From: Patagioenas fasciata
Lineage: Eukaryota; Chordata; Aves; Columbiformes; Columbidae
Length of the DNA stretch: 64,000 bases
Direction of reading: 5' to 3'
Assembly: GCF_037038585.1 (NCBI RefSeq)
Contig: NC_092524.1
Location: 46,027,001 to 46,091,000, forward strand
Part shown: positions 47,601 through 59,583 of the stretch, one piece after another
How positions within the stretch are numbered: the stretch's first letter is position 1
How the letters are laid out: the number at the start of each line of letters is the position of its first letter
Notes under the pieces: generated by a model
Databases searched by the model: none
Told to the model about the DNA's origin: nothing
Seen by the model: the letters and a program-made list of their open reading frames with translations, nothing else
Program-made: the position numbers and the translations under genes

Positions 47601-50600
47601 TGCCAGGGGATTGATTCCAAGCCTGTTAGTAGCTCTGATGGTATGAACTGTTCAGTGAATGTATTTTTGTATGCTACAGTGCTCAGTCCTGTAGATGGTG
47701 TGACAAACTTAAGTGTCTCTTTGGTCCTTGATATCTGTGTTGTCTTATCACACACAACTCCACAAATTATTTTGATGTTTAAGATCAGTTTTATCCCATC
47801 CTGCTTGCTCTGGTGAAGCTGAAATCAGGGCTTATACACAAACTTCACTTCAAACACTGAAGATGTGAATGAAACCTATTTTTTTACCTCTTAGCTTAGC
47901 ACCTGGATAAGGGTGCTTTGAGCTGTTGAGTAGCAGCTCCTCCAAACCAGTTAACTGCATTTTAGTCATGGTTACTGTGATATTTTTCTGTAGCTTTTAA
48001 GAGTTCTTAGGTTCTCCAGATCTGCAGGTTCAATGCTAAATAAATGTATAATAACAGTAGGGGAAGTGACTGGAATGTGCCTTTTACTTTTGAGGAATGT
48101 TATGCTGAGCTAGCAGTGCAGTCAATGATTACATGGGTATGAAGTGAAACATCACCAGAAGGTGGAATTCCTGACTCATTGAAGGCAGTATAAATTTTGC
48201 CATTGAGGGAAATTCTGGCCTTCTGGGGTCAAAGGCGCCATAACCTTAAAATAAATGAACAAAAAAATTCCCAGATACTGTATTCATGACTTTAGGAGTA
48301 AACATTATGAGATGTTTTTTCATGATATCTAGTAGCTACCTTTGACCTTCTCATTCATAGCAAATTTTAGTGAATGTGCCTTTAGAAATCTGTTCCTTCT
48401 TAAAGAGGGAAGTGTGCATGAGAAGGTCAAAACCGCTGGAGCCACAACTGAAAACTAAGTACATCAGGTTCAACATCACTCCATGGGAAAGCATTCTGGA
48501 AGCAGCCAAAGCAAAGAGAAGGGTGTAGATGCTCTCACCATCTTCTTTTGCACACTATGGGGGCATAGTGTGTCTGGAGTGTGGGAAGGGTGAGTCTCAT
48601 CTCTGATCCAGGTCTTGTGGGAAAACATAAGTCCTTCTAGGGTGGGTCTGTCTTTTTGCAGTACTGATAGTTCCTCTTTTCTCTGACAGGGGAACTGTAC
48701 TCTGGCAAGATGCTCTCTGTCTGGTGAGTCTTACACTTTTATTTCATTTCCAACTACCTAGACAGAACAGATCTGATGATGGCAATTGGTAATAAGTTTG
48801 CTTGTGGTTTATTTCTTTCAATGATGTAATGAAGAAACAGTTGGTGAAATGAGCTGTGTTTCCGTGTGAATGCCCCCCTTGCCTAATGTACATGCTGCCC
48901 CATCCATTCACCTCTGGTGAGGATTTCACAGCGGCAGCACAGTATATTTCAAGCATTGCAGCACTTGAAACGTGCTGTTGCAGAGCCTAGCTCTCTAATA
49001 AAATCCTTTGAAAATGATGGGTGAATGTTAAGTGGCATGTCAAATCTAGTATGCCTGTGAACTCCCCTTCCGTGCTTAAACCAGATTTTCCAAGAGCTCT
49101 GTTTTTTTCTAGCTGTACTGTGTTTATATAGCGTTACATCATTCACTTCTGGTTCTGCTTTGAGAAACCAGTTAAATCTGCTTACCTTTTCTGCTTTCTA
49201 GAGTTCCAGTGTCAGCTCTTTAATAGGGGATGCTGTAAATATTGTTTTGCTTTAAAAAAAAAAAAAATCAAGTATGGAAATGGTTCTTCCTTCTGGTGTT
49301 GTGTAATTGAGATAATTATGTTCTCCTGTTGCTTTGCTGACTCTCTTTAAGATTGGTCTGGAAAACTGCCCAGTGCCCTGAAAGAGACAAAGGACAGGGG
49401 TTCAGTTCATAATAAAAACTGCAGTGTCAGGGCATGTGAGCAGTGTGAGGAGGGGACAGGGGGTATGTGAAACTTAGAATCTATGCAAGTACCTCCCTGC
49501 TGTGAGTTTTGGAAAAGAAGTGTTCCTGGGATAGGGGGCAGACAGCGAAGAGGGATGATAGTGGTTTGCTACTTTGCCCTATGTCTTGTTTTCATTCTTT
49601 TTTTTCCCCCTTACCTGTCCATGCAACTGTGAGGCTTCCTGGGAGTGCCTATTAGGCAACTGATTGCCTTGCTTCTGTTACAAACTGCTTTGTATTGCTG
49701 AGAGTAACTCAGCAGCAACTGAGGTTTTAGCAGTCCTGGAGATGTCCATTGTAGCTGTTTCCTAGCTCCTAGCTGTTCTGACTGGGGCAGCTGCTGCTTT
49801 TTTTGTCCTTTTCAAAGTTATTCTTATTAGCCTTGAGGTCAAGATGTAACTGTTTTTCCCATCTCTGTAAATCTAGATGAAGGCAAGACCACTGTTCTTG
49901 GCATGTCTGGGCAGGTTTGATAGCACTGAGGTACCTCTATACGGTTATATTCCCCACATAGTCCCAAGCTTTTTTTCAGGGTGGACAGTGGTGTCCTCTG
50001 CACTCTTTTACCTGACAGGGACACCTGAGGGCTGGAAGGCTGGGTAACATTCCTGTGGGGTAACACCATTCTCATTCACAGGTGTGGCTGGAAGCCAGGG
50101 ACTGGCTTACACCAACAGCAGGAAGCTTGTGTAAGTATCCACAGGACAGCTGCAATGTGGAGAGGCTGGGGCTGCTCCAGCCCGGATAAAATTTGGGGGC
50201 TGGGAGACAGAATATGGTTGGCTATCATAAAATCCCTGTGCACATAGTAGGAGTGTGGAGCAAGCCATAACAAAATCTAGGTTTTGCGGGTCAGGAACTG
50301 TGACATGCTTAAAGAAAATAAGCTGTGTTTGAAACCAGATACCAAGGCAGAGAAGGGACAGGAATGAGGAGACTGGTGATAAATGGATCTCTACCATTTG
50401 ATTAACTGACTAGAGTCTTGTTTGCTCTGTGGTGGCCTCCTGGAAGGACTTCTGTCAGAAGTGGGGTGGTTCAGAGAGCTGTTGTTCATACAGCAAAATT
50501 TGCATTGCAGAACTGGTCTTGTAAAAATGTTTTTAGGGAAATAATGTTAAGAGTGTATCCATAAAAGCCTTAAATGCTGATCTCTTTGCACCAAGTAGCC

Positions 50601-53600
50601 TGCATTAGAAGAAATGCTAAAGCGCTTTTGCTTCAGGTTTCCAGATGTGGTGTCAGTAGGTGTAAAAAACATCCTTTGGAACACTTGGGATTGCCAGCTC
50701 CTTGTGAAGGGACATGGTGGAGAGAAATAGCTGTCTCATGGTTGTGTTGACATAGGCAATTTAAGGTGCTTTCTCTATTTCTGGCACAGTCTAGCAAGTT
50801 CTGTAGAGATGACAGTCCTGATCTGGAGGTAAAATTGGTTACTGCACTAGTCTTGGGCATAGGGTGGGATGGCTAGGTCACCCTTTTATCAATATTCAAA
50901 CCAGAGGGGTTCTGTTTTGTTATCTTCCTAAATTAAAATTCCATAAATGTCAGTTCTCGTTGAATTTCTGAGGGCGCTAGTGATAGTAAGCTGTAATGTT
51001 TCCTTCCTTAGTGGGGTTGTTGCAGCATGAACAGTAAGTAGGAGCCCCTTGGAACAAATGCATCAGAACAGCTGAGCAGCCTTTCAGATCAGTTAAGCAT
51101 ATGTAAGTTCTGTACTTGAGCTTGGTGCCAGCAGCCTGCAGGGGAGCATACTTCTGTGTTCATACCTTTCTCTCTTTCTGCAGAGTAAATAACTCCAGTG
51201 TCTTCACTGTCCGTTACTTCAGAACCACTGCAGTACGTAGTAAGTAAAAAGTCAGGAGTCCGTTGGATGGCTCTTGTGCTGCCTGTTGCTGTCCTGACAC
51301 CAGCTGAAGCCACCTCTTCCATCCTTGGTTTAGGCCCACCGCTGTCCCACCTCGATGGGTGGCTGAGGGTTTATGTCCTGGGGCCCTAAAGATTTTGTCT
51401 GGCATTCCTGTCACAATGTGACTTTCAGTCAAGTGGGAATTTCTCTTGTGGTTAAATGTCAATCAGTGTTGAATCAAGAAGGCCAACATTTGGTGTATGT
51501 TGACCTACCTTCTGTACCAGAGACCTGATGGCAAGAATTAAGCAATGCTGTGACTTTTGAGCTCTGAATGCATTGAAGTCTGTCTGTCTCTCTCACAGGG
51601 AATGACGTGATTACAGTGAACACACCAGCCTTTGCAGAATCAGTCACAGAAGGAGATGTCAGGTGGGAGAAAGGTAAGCAGTTACCTCATCTCTGAAACT
51701 CTCAGCACTGTTGCTGCTGCACTGGACAGTTTAGGGATGGATCGTAGTTCACAGGCTCCCAGCCTGTTCACTGTCTTGCCATCTGTGACAAATGAGGCAG
51801 TTAATTGCAGTTCTCTTAAGGAGTAAGGATAGCAGTTACTGCCTCGATACCTCTTTGTCATGGGCAATGTTGGGTGAAGGGTGATGTCTAAACTGGAATC
51901 AGACTCTGACTGTTTAGTAGATTGATTGATTGAGCTAGACTTTTCTTTAGAATTTGTGGAGAACTGGGATGATAAAATTCTGGGCTAGTGGGGGAGACTG
52001 CTGTGGGTTAAGAGGGGAGGCCAGAGCACACCTCCCTCCTCACAGTGGTCTTCATATCTGTCACTCAGCTGTTGGAGACACAGTGGCGGAAGATGAAGTG
52101 GTGTGTGAGATTGAAACAGACAAGGTAGGAGTTTTCTGGACCAAAACTTTTTCTAGTTCTGTAGCGGGTACCCTGTACGGCTCCTTTCCTGCTAAGCGCT
52201 CTTGGAGCCTGCAGGCCCTGCCTGTGTCTCCCACTCTCTTCACAGAGAAAATATTTTCTCATCTAGTATGAAAGCTGGTTGTGCCTTAAGTGAGAATTCT
52301 TTGATAATTCTTCCTTACACGCTTGAGTAAGCACCAGTGGTGCTGATGTTTGTTGGAGCTGCTGTTCCACTCCTTCTTCTAATTCAATTCTCTAGGCTTT
52401 GAAACCTATTTGTGTTTCAACAGAGGAGAAATCTGCAGAACCGTAGGTTGTCTTCAGATTGTTTTAAATTTTGCCTTTAAATTTACTCACTCTTTAAAGG
52501 ACTCTTAAGCTTTGAAGTTCTTGCTAAAGCTCCCTGCCAAGTTCTGCTTCAGGTATTACTGTCAGGCAGATGCTTGCAGCGGGTCAATTCTTGATTGTAC
52601 CCTGGAGCAGGAAGATCGAGCTATATGTTACACTGCCAGCATCTCCTAAAATTTCTAAGTATTGGCACAAAATCCCAGTGGAGAGTGTGAAAACTGCTGC
52701 AAATGGTGCAAGACAGAGCTGCTGTCTCTGCCAAATTACGTGTATCTATGCATATTGGAATCTTGGGCACTTGTTCTCCATCCAGTGTTTGGAGAAATTT
52801 AATTGATTTTCCTTTTTGCAGACATCAGTGCAAGTTCCAGCCCCAGCAGCTGGTGTGATTGAAGCCCTTTTGGTACCCGATGGTGGCAAAGTGGAAGGGG
52901 GGACACCTCTGTTCAAACTCAGGAAAACTGGAGGTATGTCAGGCATGGGTAACTTGCACAGGCCTTCCTGTTTCCACCAATCTTTTTCTGAAGGTGGAAG
53001 CAAGGCATTTAGGGGGATCCTGAGAGAGGTTGAGTGTTTCCTCCATATGCCTCTGTAGCTGGAAGAAAATACTCCTTTAGTCCATTAACAAAGCATAGTT
53101 TTAGTCCTTCTGAGCGGGGAACTCTTCTTTTGCTCCTTCTGGAGGAGACTGCATCTCTAAGTTGAAATCAGTTGAGGAGAATTCCTCGGATACAACTCCC
53201 TTCTCCACCCTCTTTAGCATCCAGTCTCCAGCACAGTGAGGAGATCTAGGGTGTCGATGAGTACAGTACTTTCACCATGGGATCCTCTTGTGGTGGCTCT
53301 GATCAGTTCAGTAGTGCTGAGAACATAAAGGCACTCTCCCAGAGGGTCAGCTTTTATCAGGTTGGTCAGACTCAGGGATCCCTGACAGTGGAAGCTTTCT
53401 TTGCCCTTACCATGGTTCTTCCTTGTCTTTCAGCTGCTCCTGCCAAGGCCAAACCAGCAGCAGTCCCTCCTCCTCCTGCAACCCCTGAACCTGTAGCTGC
53501 GGCTGCTCCTCCACCTGCTGCAGCACCAGTTCCCACTACGATGCCACCAGTGCCGCCTGTGTCAACTCAACCCATCGACAGCAAACCAGGTGAGGCAGCA

Positions 53601-56600
53601 TCTATTTTCTCCTAATTTCAAGCCTCTTTTCCTTGGGGAGAGTGTGTAAGGTTAAAGACAACAAACAGTGTGGCGTTTATGGTGAAGACCTCCCCGTGTT
53701 ATGGCCCTGCATGCTCTGGGCTGGAGAGCTCAGCTCTGCCTGATACCTGCACAGCCCAGTTCAAGGCTGCTTCTGTTCTGTGTTGCTTGAGCAAGGAGCT
53801 CAAATCGGCGTTCTACCTCAGAGCGTCGCGATAAAGCCTTGGCTCCCCTTTTTGACTGATGTATTCTCTACCCTCAGTGTCTGCAGTGAAGCCGGCTGCA
53901 GCCCCAGCGGCAGCTCCTCCTGGGGAGGCAGTGCCCAGCAAAGGTGCCAGATCAGAGCATAGGGTAAGCTGCGGGAATAGGATTCTTGCCAACACTTTGG
54001 TTGCTGAGTGACAACTTGTTCTGGCATAAGCCTGGAGCTTTTTGGATGTGTCCGTATCTATCTGTTCACACCCAGCTCGGTGGGGTGGTGACGAAGAGAT
54101 GCTCTACGTGGGGGCATCACTTAGGGGTGGGATGGAGGAAGACTCAGGCCAGATATGACTCAGGTCTTTTCTAGGTAGAAGTCTTGTTTGAGCTCTCCTG
54201 ACTGAGCACAGAAGGCTCAGTGTGATCAGCTTGGTCCATCCACAAGCCCTCAGCAAAGTGCTGAGGCTGCCGCACCTGCCTTGTGCGTCCTTAAGATAAC
54301 CTGGTTGAACAGCCTGCCTGTTTAGCAGTCTCGCTCTTCTCACATTTGTCTCGTGCTGAAAACTCTGTTGAGCTGGGCGGCTCCGTAGTGAAATCAACTC
54401 CACACCCTGTCATGTTCCTCAGGGAGACCTGGAGCAAAAACCTTGGCCATAGGCATCCCTCGCTAGTTAACCAGATGGCAAGAAAAAGGGTCTTTTGAGT
54501 TTCTTCTGCATTTTGCCCCTTGGGTGAACTTGAGGCAGCTTCTGCTTATACCTTTTTAATTTTCAGGTGAAAATGAATAGGATGCGTCAACGTATTGCTC
54601 AGCGGCTGAAAGAGGCTCAGAATACCTGTGCCATGCTGACCACTTTCAATGAGATCGACATGAGGTGAGGAGCTGACCTCTTTTTCCCTTTACAAGTAGA
54701 AACAGATGCAGGCAGACTTTTTTTAAATACCAGCTAAGACCTTGCTGATTCTCTTTGGAGAGATTGGCAACATGTCTTTTGGGGCCTCTTTCTTAGCTGT
54801 GTACCGCCATCTGCACAGCTTCATCAAGGCCACGTTGTTGTTGTGGTGTGAGGGGTATGTAGCTTCCTAACAGCCTGTCGTTCCTCAGGAGTCATCTGCT
54901 GCTTGTAGGAGGGGGAACCTGATTCCTCGTCTGTGTGCTTCTTGGTTGAAGATTGGTAGATTTTGAGCAGAAGAGCAGGAGTGACTAGTGTCACTTGTAT
55001 AGTGGCTGTCAGGAGACACCAAGATGGAGCATCTGCTTTCTGCCACCCCACCAGGTTACTACTGTTGGAGGTCGGCATATTTAGCTTCCCATTGGTGGTT
55101 CTCCAGGGCTCGTCAGCCTTTCAGGTGAGCAGTAAATATATCTGAGGCCCTTGCTCTCAGATGGTGCAGCTTTCCAGAGATGGACTAGCATCCTTCCCCA
55201 TCCCCTTCGGGCATGTGAGGGTCTCCTGACTCAAGTGCTTGCATGGACCGAGTGCACTAATGGCTTTGGAGGGTGGGCAGCTTATGTTACAGTGCATTAA
55301 GGGGAAATTGTGCCCAAATCAAATTGCCTTGTGAAATCCGATTCTGCTCCTTAAGACAAAACATGTAAATATTTGGGTCTCAGAACAATAAGGTTGGCAA
55401 AATAGTCTTGACTGGAGGGGAAGTGCTGCAGCTTTATCTCCTCTCAGAGGTTCATCGAGGTGTCGCTTTACGCTGGCCTCGGGCTCTCATTGCATCTGAT
55501 AATTTGGTTTGGATTGATTGCTGTGAGGTTGACTGGTGGGAGCCTGCGCTGGGGCCTCCTGCTTCCCATGGGGGTCAGTGTCTGAAAGGAGGAAGCCATA
55601 ATGAGCCAGTTTCATAGCAAACCTTGTCCTCATTGCTGCAGTCTTTGTGTCTTGGGAGTCACTAATGTCTTTGGGCAGTAATGCTAGCCCTAAACAAGGT
55701 TAGGTGCAGGAAAACAAACACTCTAAACTGTGGAGACCCCTGCCCCTTGCTGAAACTGTCTCTTCAAAGACTCAAGGTCTCTGGAGGGGGAAGGGATGGA
55801 CTCTGCAATTCCACAGCATCTGGTATTAGCCTGGAATAGGCAGATCTTGTAGCCACAGCTTGGCTGACTTTTTGTAAATAGCCTCAGTTCTGAAAAATAG
55901 AAGCAGTGGGGAAACATGATGAGTCTGATTGAGGGTGTGCCTGGGAAGATGTCTTTCATACTTGCTCAACTCCCGAAGCCAAAGGGTGGGATACGGGAGC
56001 ATCATTATGCTGGCTGGCGCTAGACTTGCACAATGGTTGAAGTCTTTTGCTTCCCTTGATCACAACATGCCTATTTTCTGCTCTTGGCGTTTCCTGGTTT
56101 TTCACCCTTCCAGGGCCAGCCCAGCCACCCTGGAGTTGCTCTCTGCCGTGCTGCGCTGGTATCAGCACCGGTGTCTCCATAGAATCAGTGGCAACGTCAG
56201 GCCCAAGCAGGAAATACACTGTGCCCCGTCTTGTTTTTCTGCTTGGCAGTGTGGGCCAAGCATATTAACCCTGTCCTGTTGAATGTGTGGTCCAGGACCA
56301 GTTCCTGTTGGATCCTTAGGCAGGGTCCTTAGAGCCACCCTCAGTCCATTTCATCTGTGACATTTGAAGGATTTTTTCATCAGAGTGGGGCTTTCCCAGT
56401 TGGTGGTGCAGGTTTGTGGTCCTTGGGGCTGGCACTGAAATTTGTGAGTGAGAGAACAGTGTTTTCTCGGGCTCCGTGCTGACCAGTATTGCCATGTGTT
56501 TTACAGCAACATCCGGGAGATGAGAGCCGTACACAAGGATCCCTTCCTGAAAAAGCACAACCTGAAGCTCGGTTTCATGTCAGCTTTTGTGAAAGCTGCA

Positions 56601-59583
56601 GCCTTTGCTCTGCAGGACCAGCCTGTTGTGAATGCAGGTGAGTGGTGACCCTTGCTGGCGAGTTGCACATCTCCTCAGCAAATGAGATGGAAAGCAGAGC
56701 GAGGGGAAAGCAGGTGGCCAAGTCCATGACAAGGCTAATAGCTTGGACCGTCCTATGTGCTGCAGCTGATTTTGCTCATGCCACTGATGTAGGCAGAGGA
56801 CAGCTTGCCAAGAGGAGCTCTGTTAGGAAGGGGTTGCCAGGAGCAGTGCTGGGGCTATGTGTACACAGCCTGCAGAGGAAAGAGCTACTGGTTGGTGTAG
56901 AGGTGGCTGCTGTAGGTGCGATGCCGTTCCTGGGGGGTGTCAGAGTTGCTTGCTCAAATCCAGAAGAGGAGGATAACCAAGGGGATGTCTGAGGGGGACC
57001 GACCATCTGGACTGTGTTTCCTTTCTGTCTATCCTGATCCTTCTCCCGCAAGTGCAGTGAGGGTTTATTCTTCTCTGGAGTTACATTTAAGGTAGAGATG
57101 AGCAAGTTGTTATGATTTTGTGGCTACTTCTGGCCTGTTGTACTCTTGATCTTGGGTACTGCATATGTAACACAGCTTTTTTCTCCTAGTGATTGATGAC
57201 ACGACCAAAGAGATTGTGTACAGGGACTACGTGGACATCAGTGTCGCTGTGGCAACTCCCCGGGTAGGTACTTGGGATGCTTTGGCTATGGTTCCTGCAG
57301 CCTCAGGTCTGGGATGATCATATACTCTGAGCAAACTCAGCATCGAGCTCCTCTGCAGCAGAAACTTTCTGATGAGACTGGGCTTCTGAATGAGATGTCT
57401 GATATACTGTGGACTGCTGAGTTGGGTTTTAGGAGAAGACAGAGGATCAAGAATAGTCTGCCACTGTACTAGGAGATGTAGTAACAAGGTCAATGTAGAT
57501 CTTAGTGGTTGATGAGTAGGGCCAAGTTAAATAAACCCTTTTTTTCATGGACCCATGAGGATATGTCACGGAGAGTAAAAGCTTTGCATGTCCTGTCCTT
57601 CGGCTAGCCCTGCTGTGCTATGCCACCATTTCTGTGAATCACATTGCTGCTTCAAAGAGGTGTTCCTGTCCAGGGAGATTATGGGGTAGAGTTTCAGTCC
57701 TGTCCAGGGAGAGTATGGGGTAGAGATTCAGATGGTGAATTAGTTGGTTCTGTTGTGAGGCAGAGGTTTGACCAGGACTGCAGTTCTGTCACTGCTCCCG
57801 AAGTCTGGGGAGGTCCAGCACAAAGGGACCCTGCTCACCCAGAAAGAGGAGGCAGCTGAACTCTGCCCAGTGCCTCACCTGCTTTTATGGATGTGGAGCT
57901 GGAGCCTGGTTGATTTTGCAAGATGGGTTTACAAAGGCAAAGAAGATCTCATTTACAATGTGGCGTTTGGTGTGTGTTGTGCCAGGTTTCCCGGCTGGCT
58001 GCCAGGGCGTGAGGCAGCTCTGCAAACCACCTGCTGTGGGCTGAGGAGGCGGCAGAAAATCTGCTGGGCTGAGGCCAGGCTCCTGCCCGATAACTGTTGT
58101 CTGTATGTGGCTGTGCTGAACTTGCTGATCGTGCTCTTTGCTTCTCCCTAGGGTCTTGTGGTCCCAGTTGTTAGGAATGTAGAAAACATGAACTTTGCTG
58201 ACATAGAGCGTGCTATCTATGAGCTGGGGGAGAAGGTAAGGAAAGTTGGAGGTTTTTCTGAAAAGGGTTGGGAGAAATGGGAAAAATTGAGGGTGCTGAG
58301 TAGGCATGAGTTGAATCAGTCCCTCTCTGTTGTCATTTCTGACCTCTAACTCCCTGAGTTGTGCTGTGGGGAACGATCCAGTTACAGCTATAGCTGTGCC
58401 CGTGCCTTACAGCATAGGCCTATCTACTTCCTGCCCTTCCAGAAGACTGCAATTTGTGCATTAGTGATACAGTGTGTCTTCACCTCCGTCTTTAGAGACC
58501 AAGACTCAACTCCCCAGGGATAGAAGTCCCTGTGTCTGTCTCCTGCAAAAGCCTGAGTTGGAAGCGAAGGCAAGAGAATTCTTCCCCAAAGCCAGTAAAT
58601 GTTCAGATCTAAAGACAGGATGCATTTTCAAGTAATTCATACTAGTTTTCAGCTGAACAGATCAGTAAGTGAAGCTCTTGCCATCAGTATTTGTTCTCAG
58701 AAAGGATGAACATCCAAAACCTTGTCCTCTGCTTTCTGTGTCTTCGTGGCTTTCTAAGACCGTACTTCTTCTGGCAGGCACGGAAAAATGAACTGGCCAT
58801 TGAAGACATGGATGGCGGCACTTTCACAATCAGCAACGGAGGGGTTTTTGGGTCACTCTTTGGGACGCCTATCATTAACCCACCCCAGTCTGCCATCTTA
58901 GGCATGCATGCCATTGTGGACAGGCCTGTGGCTGTGGGAGGCAAGGTAGGTGGAGCTGCACAGGAGGTTTTAGTGAGCAGAGAGGAGGGCTCAGTGAGAT
59001 GAGGACCATAGCCCATATGCTTTTTCTAGAGGGCTGGTGGCAACTTCTAAAAGGCTCTTCGGGGAAGGAGGAGCAGAGACTAATGGGTGTAGGGCAGCTT
59101 TGCTGTCACTGGTACTTGCCTAAGGTGTGCAGGGGACCTTGTCCTATCCGTGAGGGGGAGGACTGGATAATCTACTTAGGTGTGGGGAGGAGGAGGCTTT
59201 AGCCTTTGTGATGGAGAACAGCTCTGAAAAGGGGCCTAGTCTTCTGTCGTATGGATCCAGCCTGGGTGGTGGGTGATCAGTGCCTGGGGGAGTGAGTGGG
59301 TAGGTAATCCTGCCAGGCAGGACACATCCAGGAGGGCCTGAGCCCTGGATTCAGGATAGGAAAAAAACATGTCTGCCTCCAGTTCCCAGGAGAGCATGCA
59401 GGCAGTAAGGCTGAGCTTACTGATGCCTGTCTTATTCCTCCCTTTCAGGTTGAGGTGCGGCCCATGATGTATGTGGCGCTGACATACGATCACCGGCTGA
59501 TTGACGGCAGAGAGGCAGTGACTTTCCTGCGCAAGATCAAGGCAGCGGTGGAGGATCCCCGCGTGCTGCTGCTCGACCTGTAG
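44002..59583 (+). CDS. DLST: DLST, dihydrolipoyllysine succinyltransferase (E2 of 2-oxoglutarate dehydrogenase), 460 residues
   Basis: The mitochondrial matrix E2 core of the 2-oxoglutarate dehydrogenase complex: it moves the succinyl group from lipoyl-lysine to CoA in the TCA cycle. Fifteen exons: 44002-44070, 48690-48723, 50082-50130, 51184-51239, 51599-51673, 52069-52124, 52822-52933, 53434-53589, 53878-53963, 54567-54664, 56507-56637, 57190-57263, 58152-58235, 58778-58945 and 59449-59583. All introns are GT-AG and the 1383 nt are in frame. Residues 1 to about 70 are an Arg-rich mitochondrial presequence, about 74-150 the lipoyl domain (lipoyl Lys113 in ETDK), 150-230 an Ala/Pro linker without a peripheral subunit-binding domain (as in mammals), and 232-460 the catalytic domain, with DHRLIDG carrying His431 and Asp435. 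Human is 453 residues. The ATG sits in a CpG island and has no competing upstream in-frame start. Confidence 0.97.
48690..48723 (+). CDS. DLST: DLST exon 2, 34-nt microexon
   Basis: The acceptor is TTCTCTGACAG and the donor GTGAGT. It encodes [11 protein letters not shown], matching human GNCPLGRRSLP. It lies in the presequence. Confidence 0.9.
50082..50130 (+). CDS. DLST: DLST exon 3, 49 nt
   Basis: The acceptor is CTCATTCACAG and the donor GTAAGT. It encodes [17 protein letters not shown]; human has GYPNSRKVV at the same point. Confidence 0.9.
51184..51239 (+). CDS. DLST: DLST exon 4, presequence cleavage region
   Basis: The acceptor is CTTTCTGCAG. It encodes [18 protein letters not shown]. 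Two donors overlap (GTAGTA at 51237 and GTAAGT at 51240). The second fits the consensus better and gives the same length as human TTAVCKDD. Confidence 0.88.
51599..51673 (+). CDS. DLST: DLST exon 5, start of lipoyl domain
   Basis: The acceptor is CTCTCACAG and the donor GTAAGC. It encodes [20 protein letters not shown] and RWEK, the first strands of the lipoyl domain. Confidence 0.95.
52069..52124 (+). CDS. DLST: DLST exon 6, lipoyl-lysine exon
   Basis: The acceptor is GTCACTCAG and the donor GTAGGA. It encodes [19 protein letters not shown]; the final lysine (113) is the lipoylation site and is the last codon before the intron. Confidence 0.96.
52822..52933 (+). CDS. DLST: DLST exon 7, rest of lipoyl domain
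   Basis: The acceptor is CTTTTTGCAG and the donor GTATGT. It begins [20 protein letters not shown] and ends LFKLRKTG, nearly identical to human. Confidence 0.96.
53434..53589 (+). CDS. DLST: DLST exon 8, Ala/Pro linker
   Basis: The acceptor is GTCTTTCAG and the donor GTGAGG. It encodes the flexible linker ([19 protein letters not shown] and further Ala/Pro runs), which lets the lipoyl arm swing between active sites. It diverges from human more than any other exon except those of the presequence. Confidence 0.93.
53878..53963 (+). CDS. DLST: DLST exon 9, linker end
   Basis: The acceptor is TACCCTCAG and the donor GTAAGC. It encodes [20 protein letters not shown] and ends GARSEHR, with SEHR as in human. 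Confidence 0.93.
54567..54664 (+). CDS. DLST: DLST exon 10, start of catalytic domain
   Basis: The acceptor is TAATTTTCAG and the donor GTGAGG. It encodes [20 protein letters not shown] and ends TTFNEIDM, the N-terminal helix of the acyltransferase core. Confidence 0.96.
56507..56637 (+). CDS. DLST: DLST exon 11
   Basis: The acceptor is GTGTTTTACAG and the donor GTGAGT. It encodes [20 protein letters not shown] and continues to QPVVNA. It is part of the catalytic domain and follows the 1.8-kb intron 10. Confidence 0.96.
57190..57263 (+). CDS. DLST: DLST exon 12
   Basis: The acceptor is TTTTCTCCTAG and the donor GTAGGT. It encodes [20 protein letters not shown] and VATPR, part of the CoA/acyl channel region of the catalytic domain. 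Confidence 0.96.
57665..57732. repeat. 34-bp tandem duplication in DLST intron 12
   Basis: Two head-to-tail copies (57665-57698 and 57699-57732) begin CCTGTCCAGGGAGA and differ at a few positions. Confidence 0.85.
58152..58235 (+). CDS. DLST: DLST exon 13
   Basis: The acceptor is TTCTCCCTAG and the donor GTAAGG; 84 nt, phase 0-0. It encodes [20 protein letters not shown] and ends ELGEK. Confidence 0.96.
58778..58945 (+). CDS. DLST: DLST exon 14
   Basis: The acceptor is CTTCTGGCAG and the donor GTAGGT; 168 nt, phase 0-0. It holds the conserved [20 protein letters not shown] and [11 protein letters not shown] segments of the 2-oxo-acid dehydrogenase acyltransferase fold. Confidence 0.96.
59449..59583 (+). 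CDS. DLST: DLST exon 15, catalytic His and stop
   Basis: The acceptor is CTCCCTTTCAG. It encodes [20 protein letters not shown] with His431 and Asp435 of the HxxxDG motif, and ends [10 protein letters not shown] with TAG at 59581-59583, identical to the human C-terminus. Confidence 0.97.
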   Translation, partial: VEVRPMMYVALTYDHRLIDGREAVTFLRKIKAAVEDPRVLLLDL

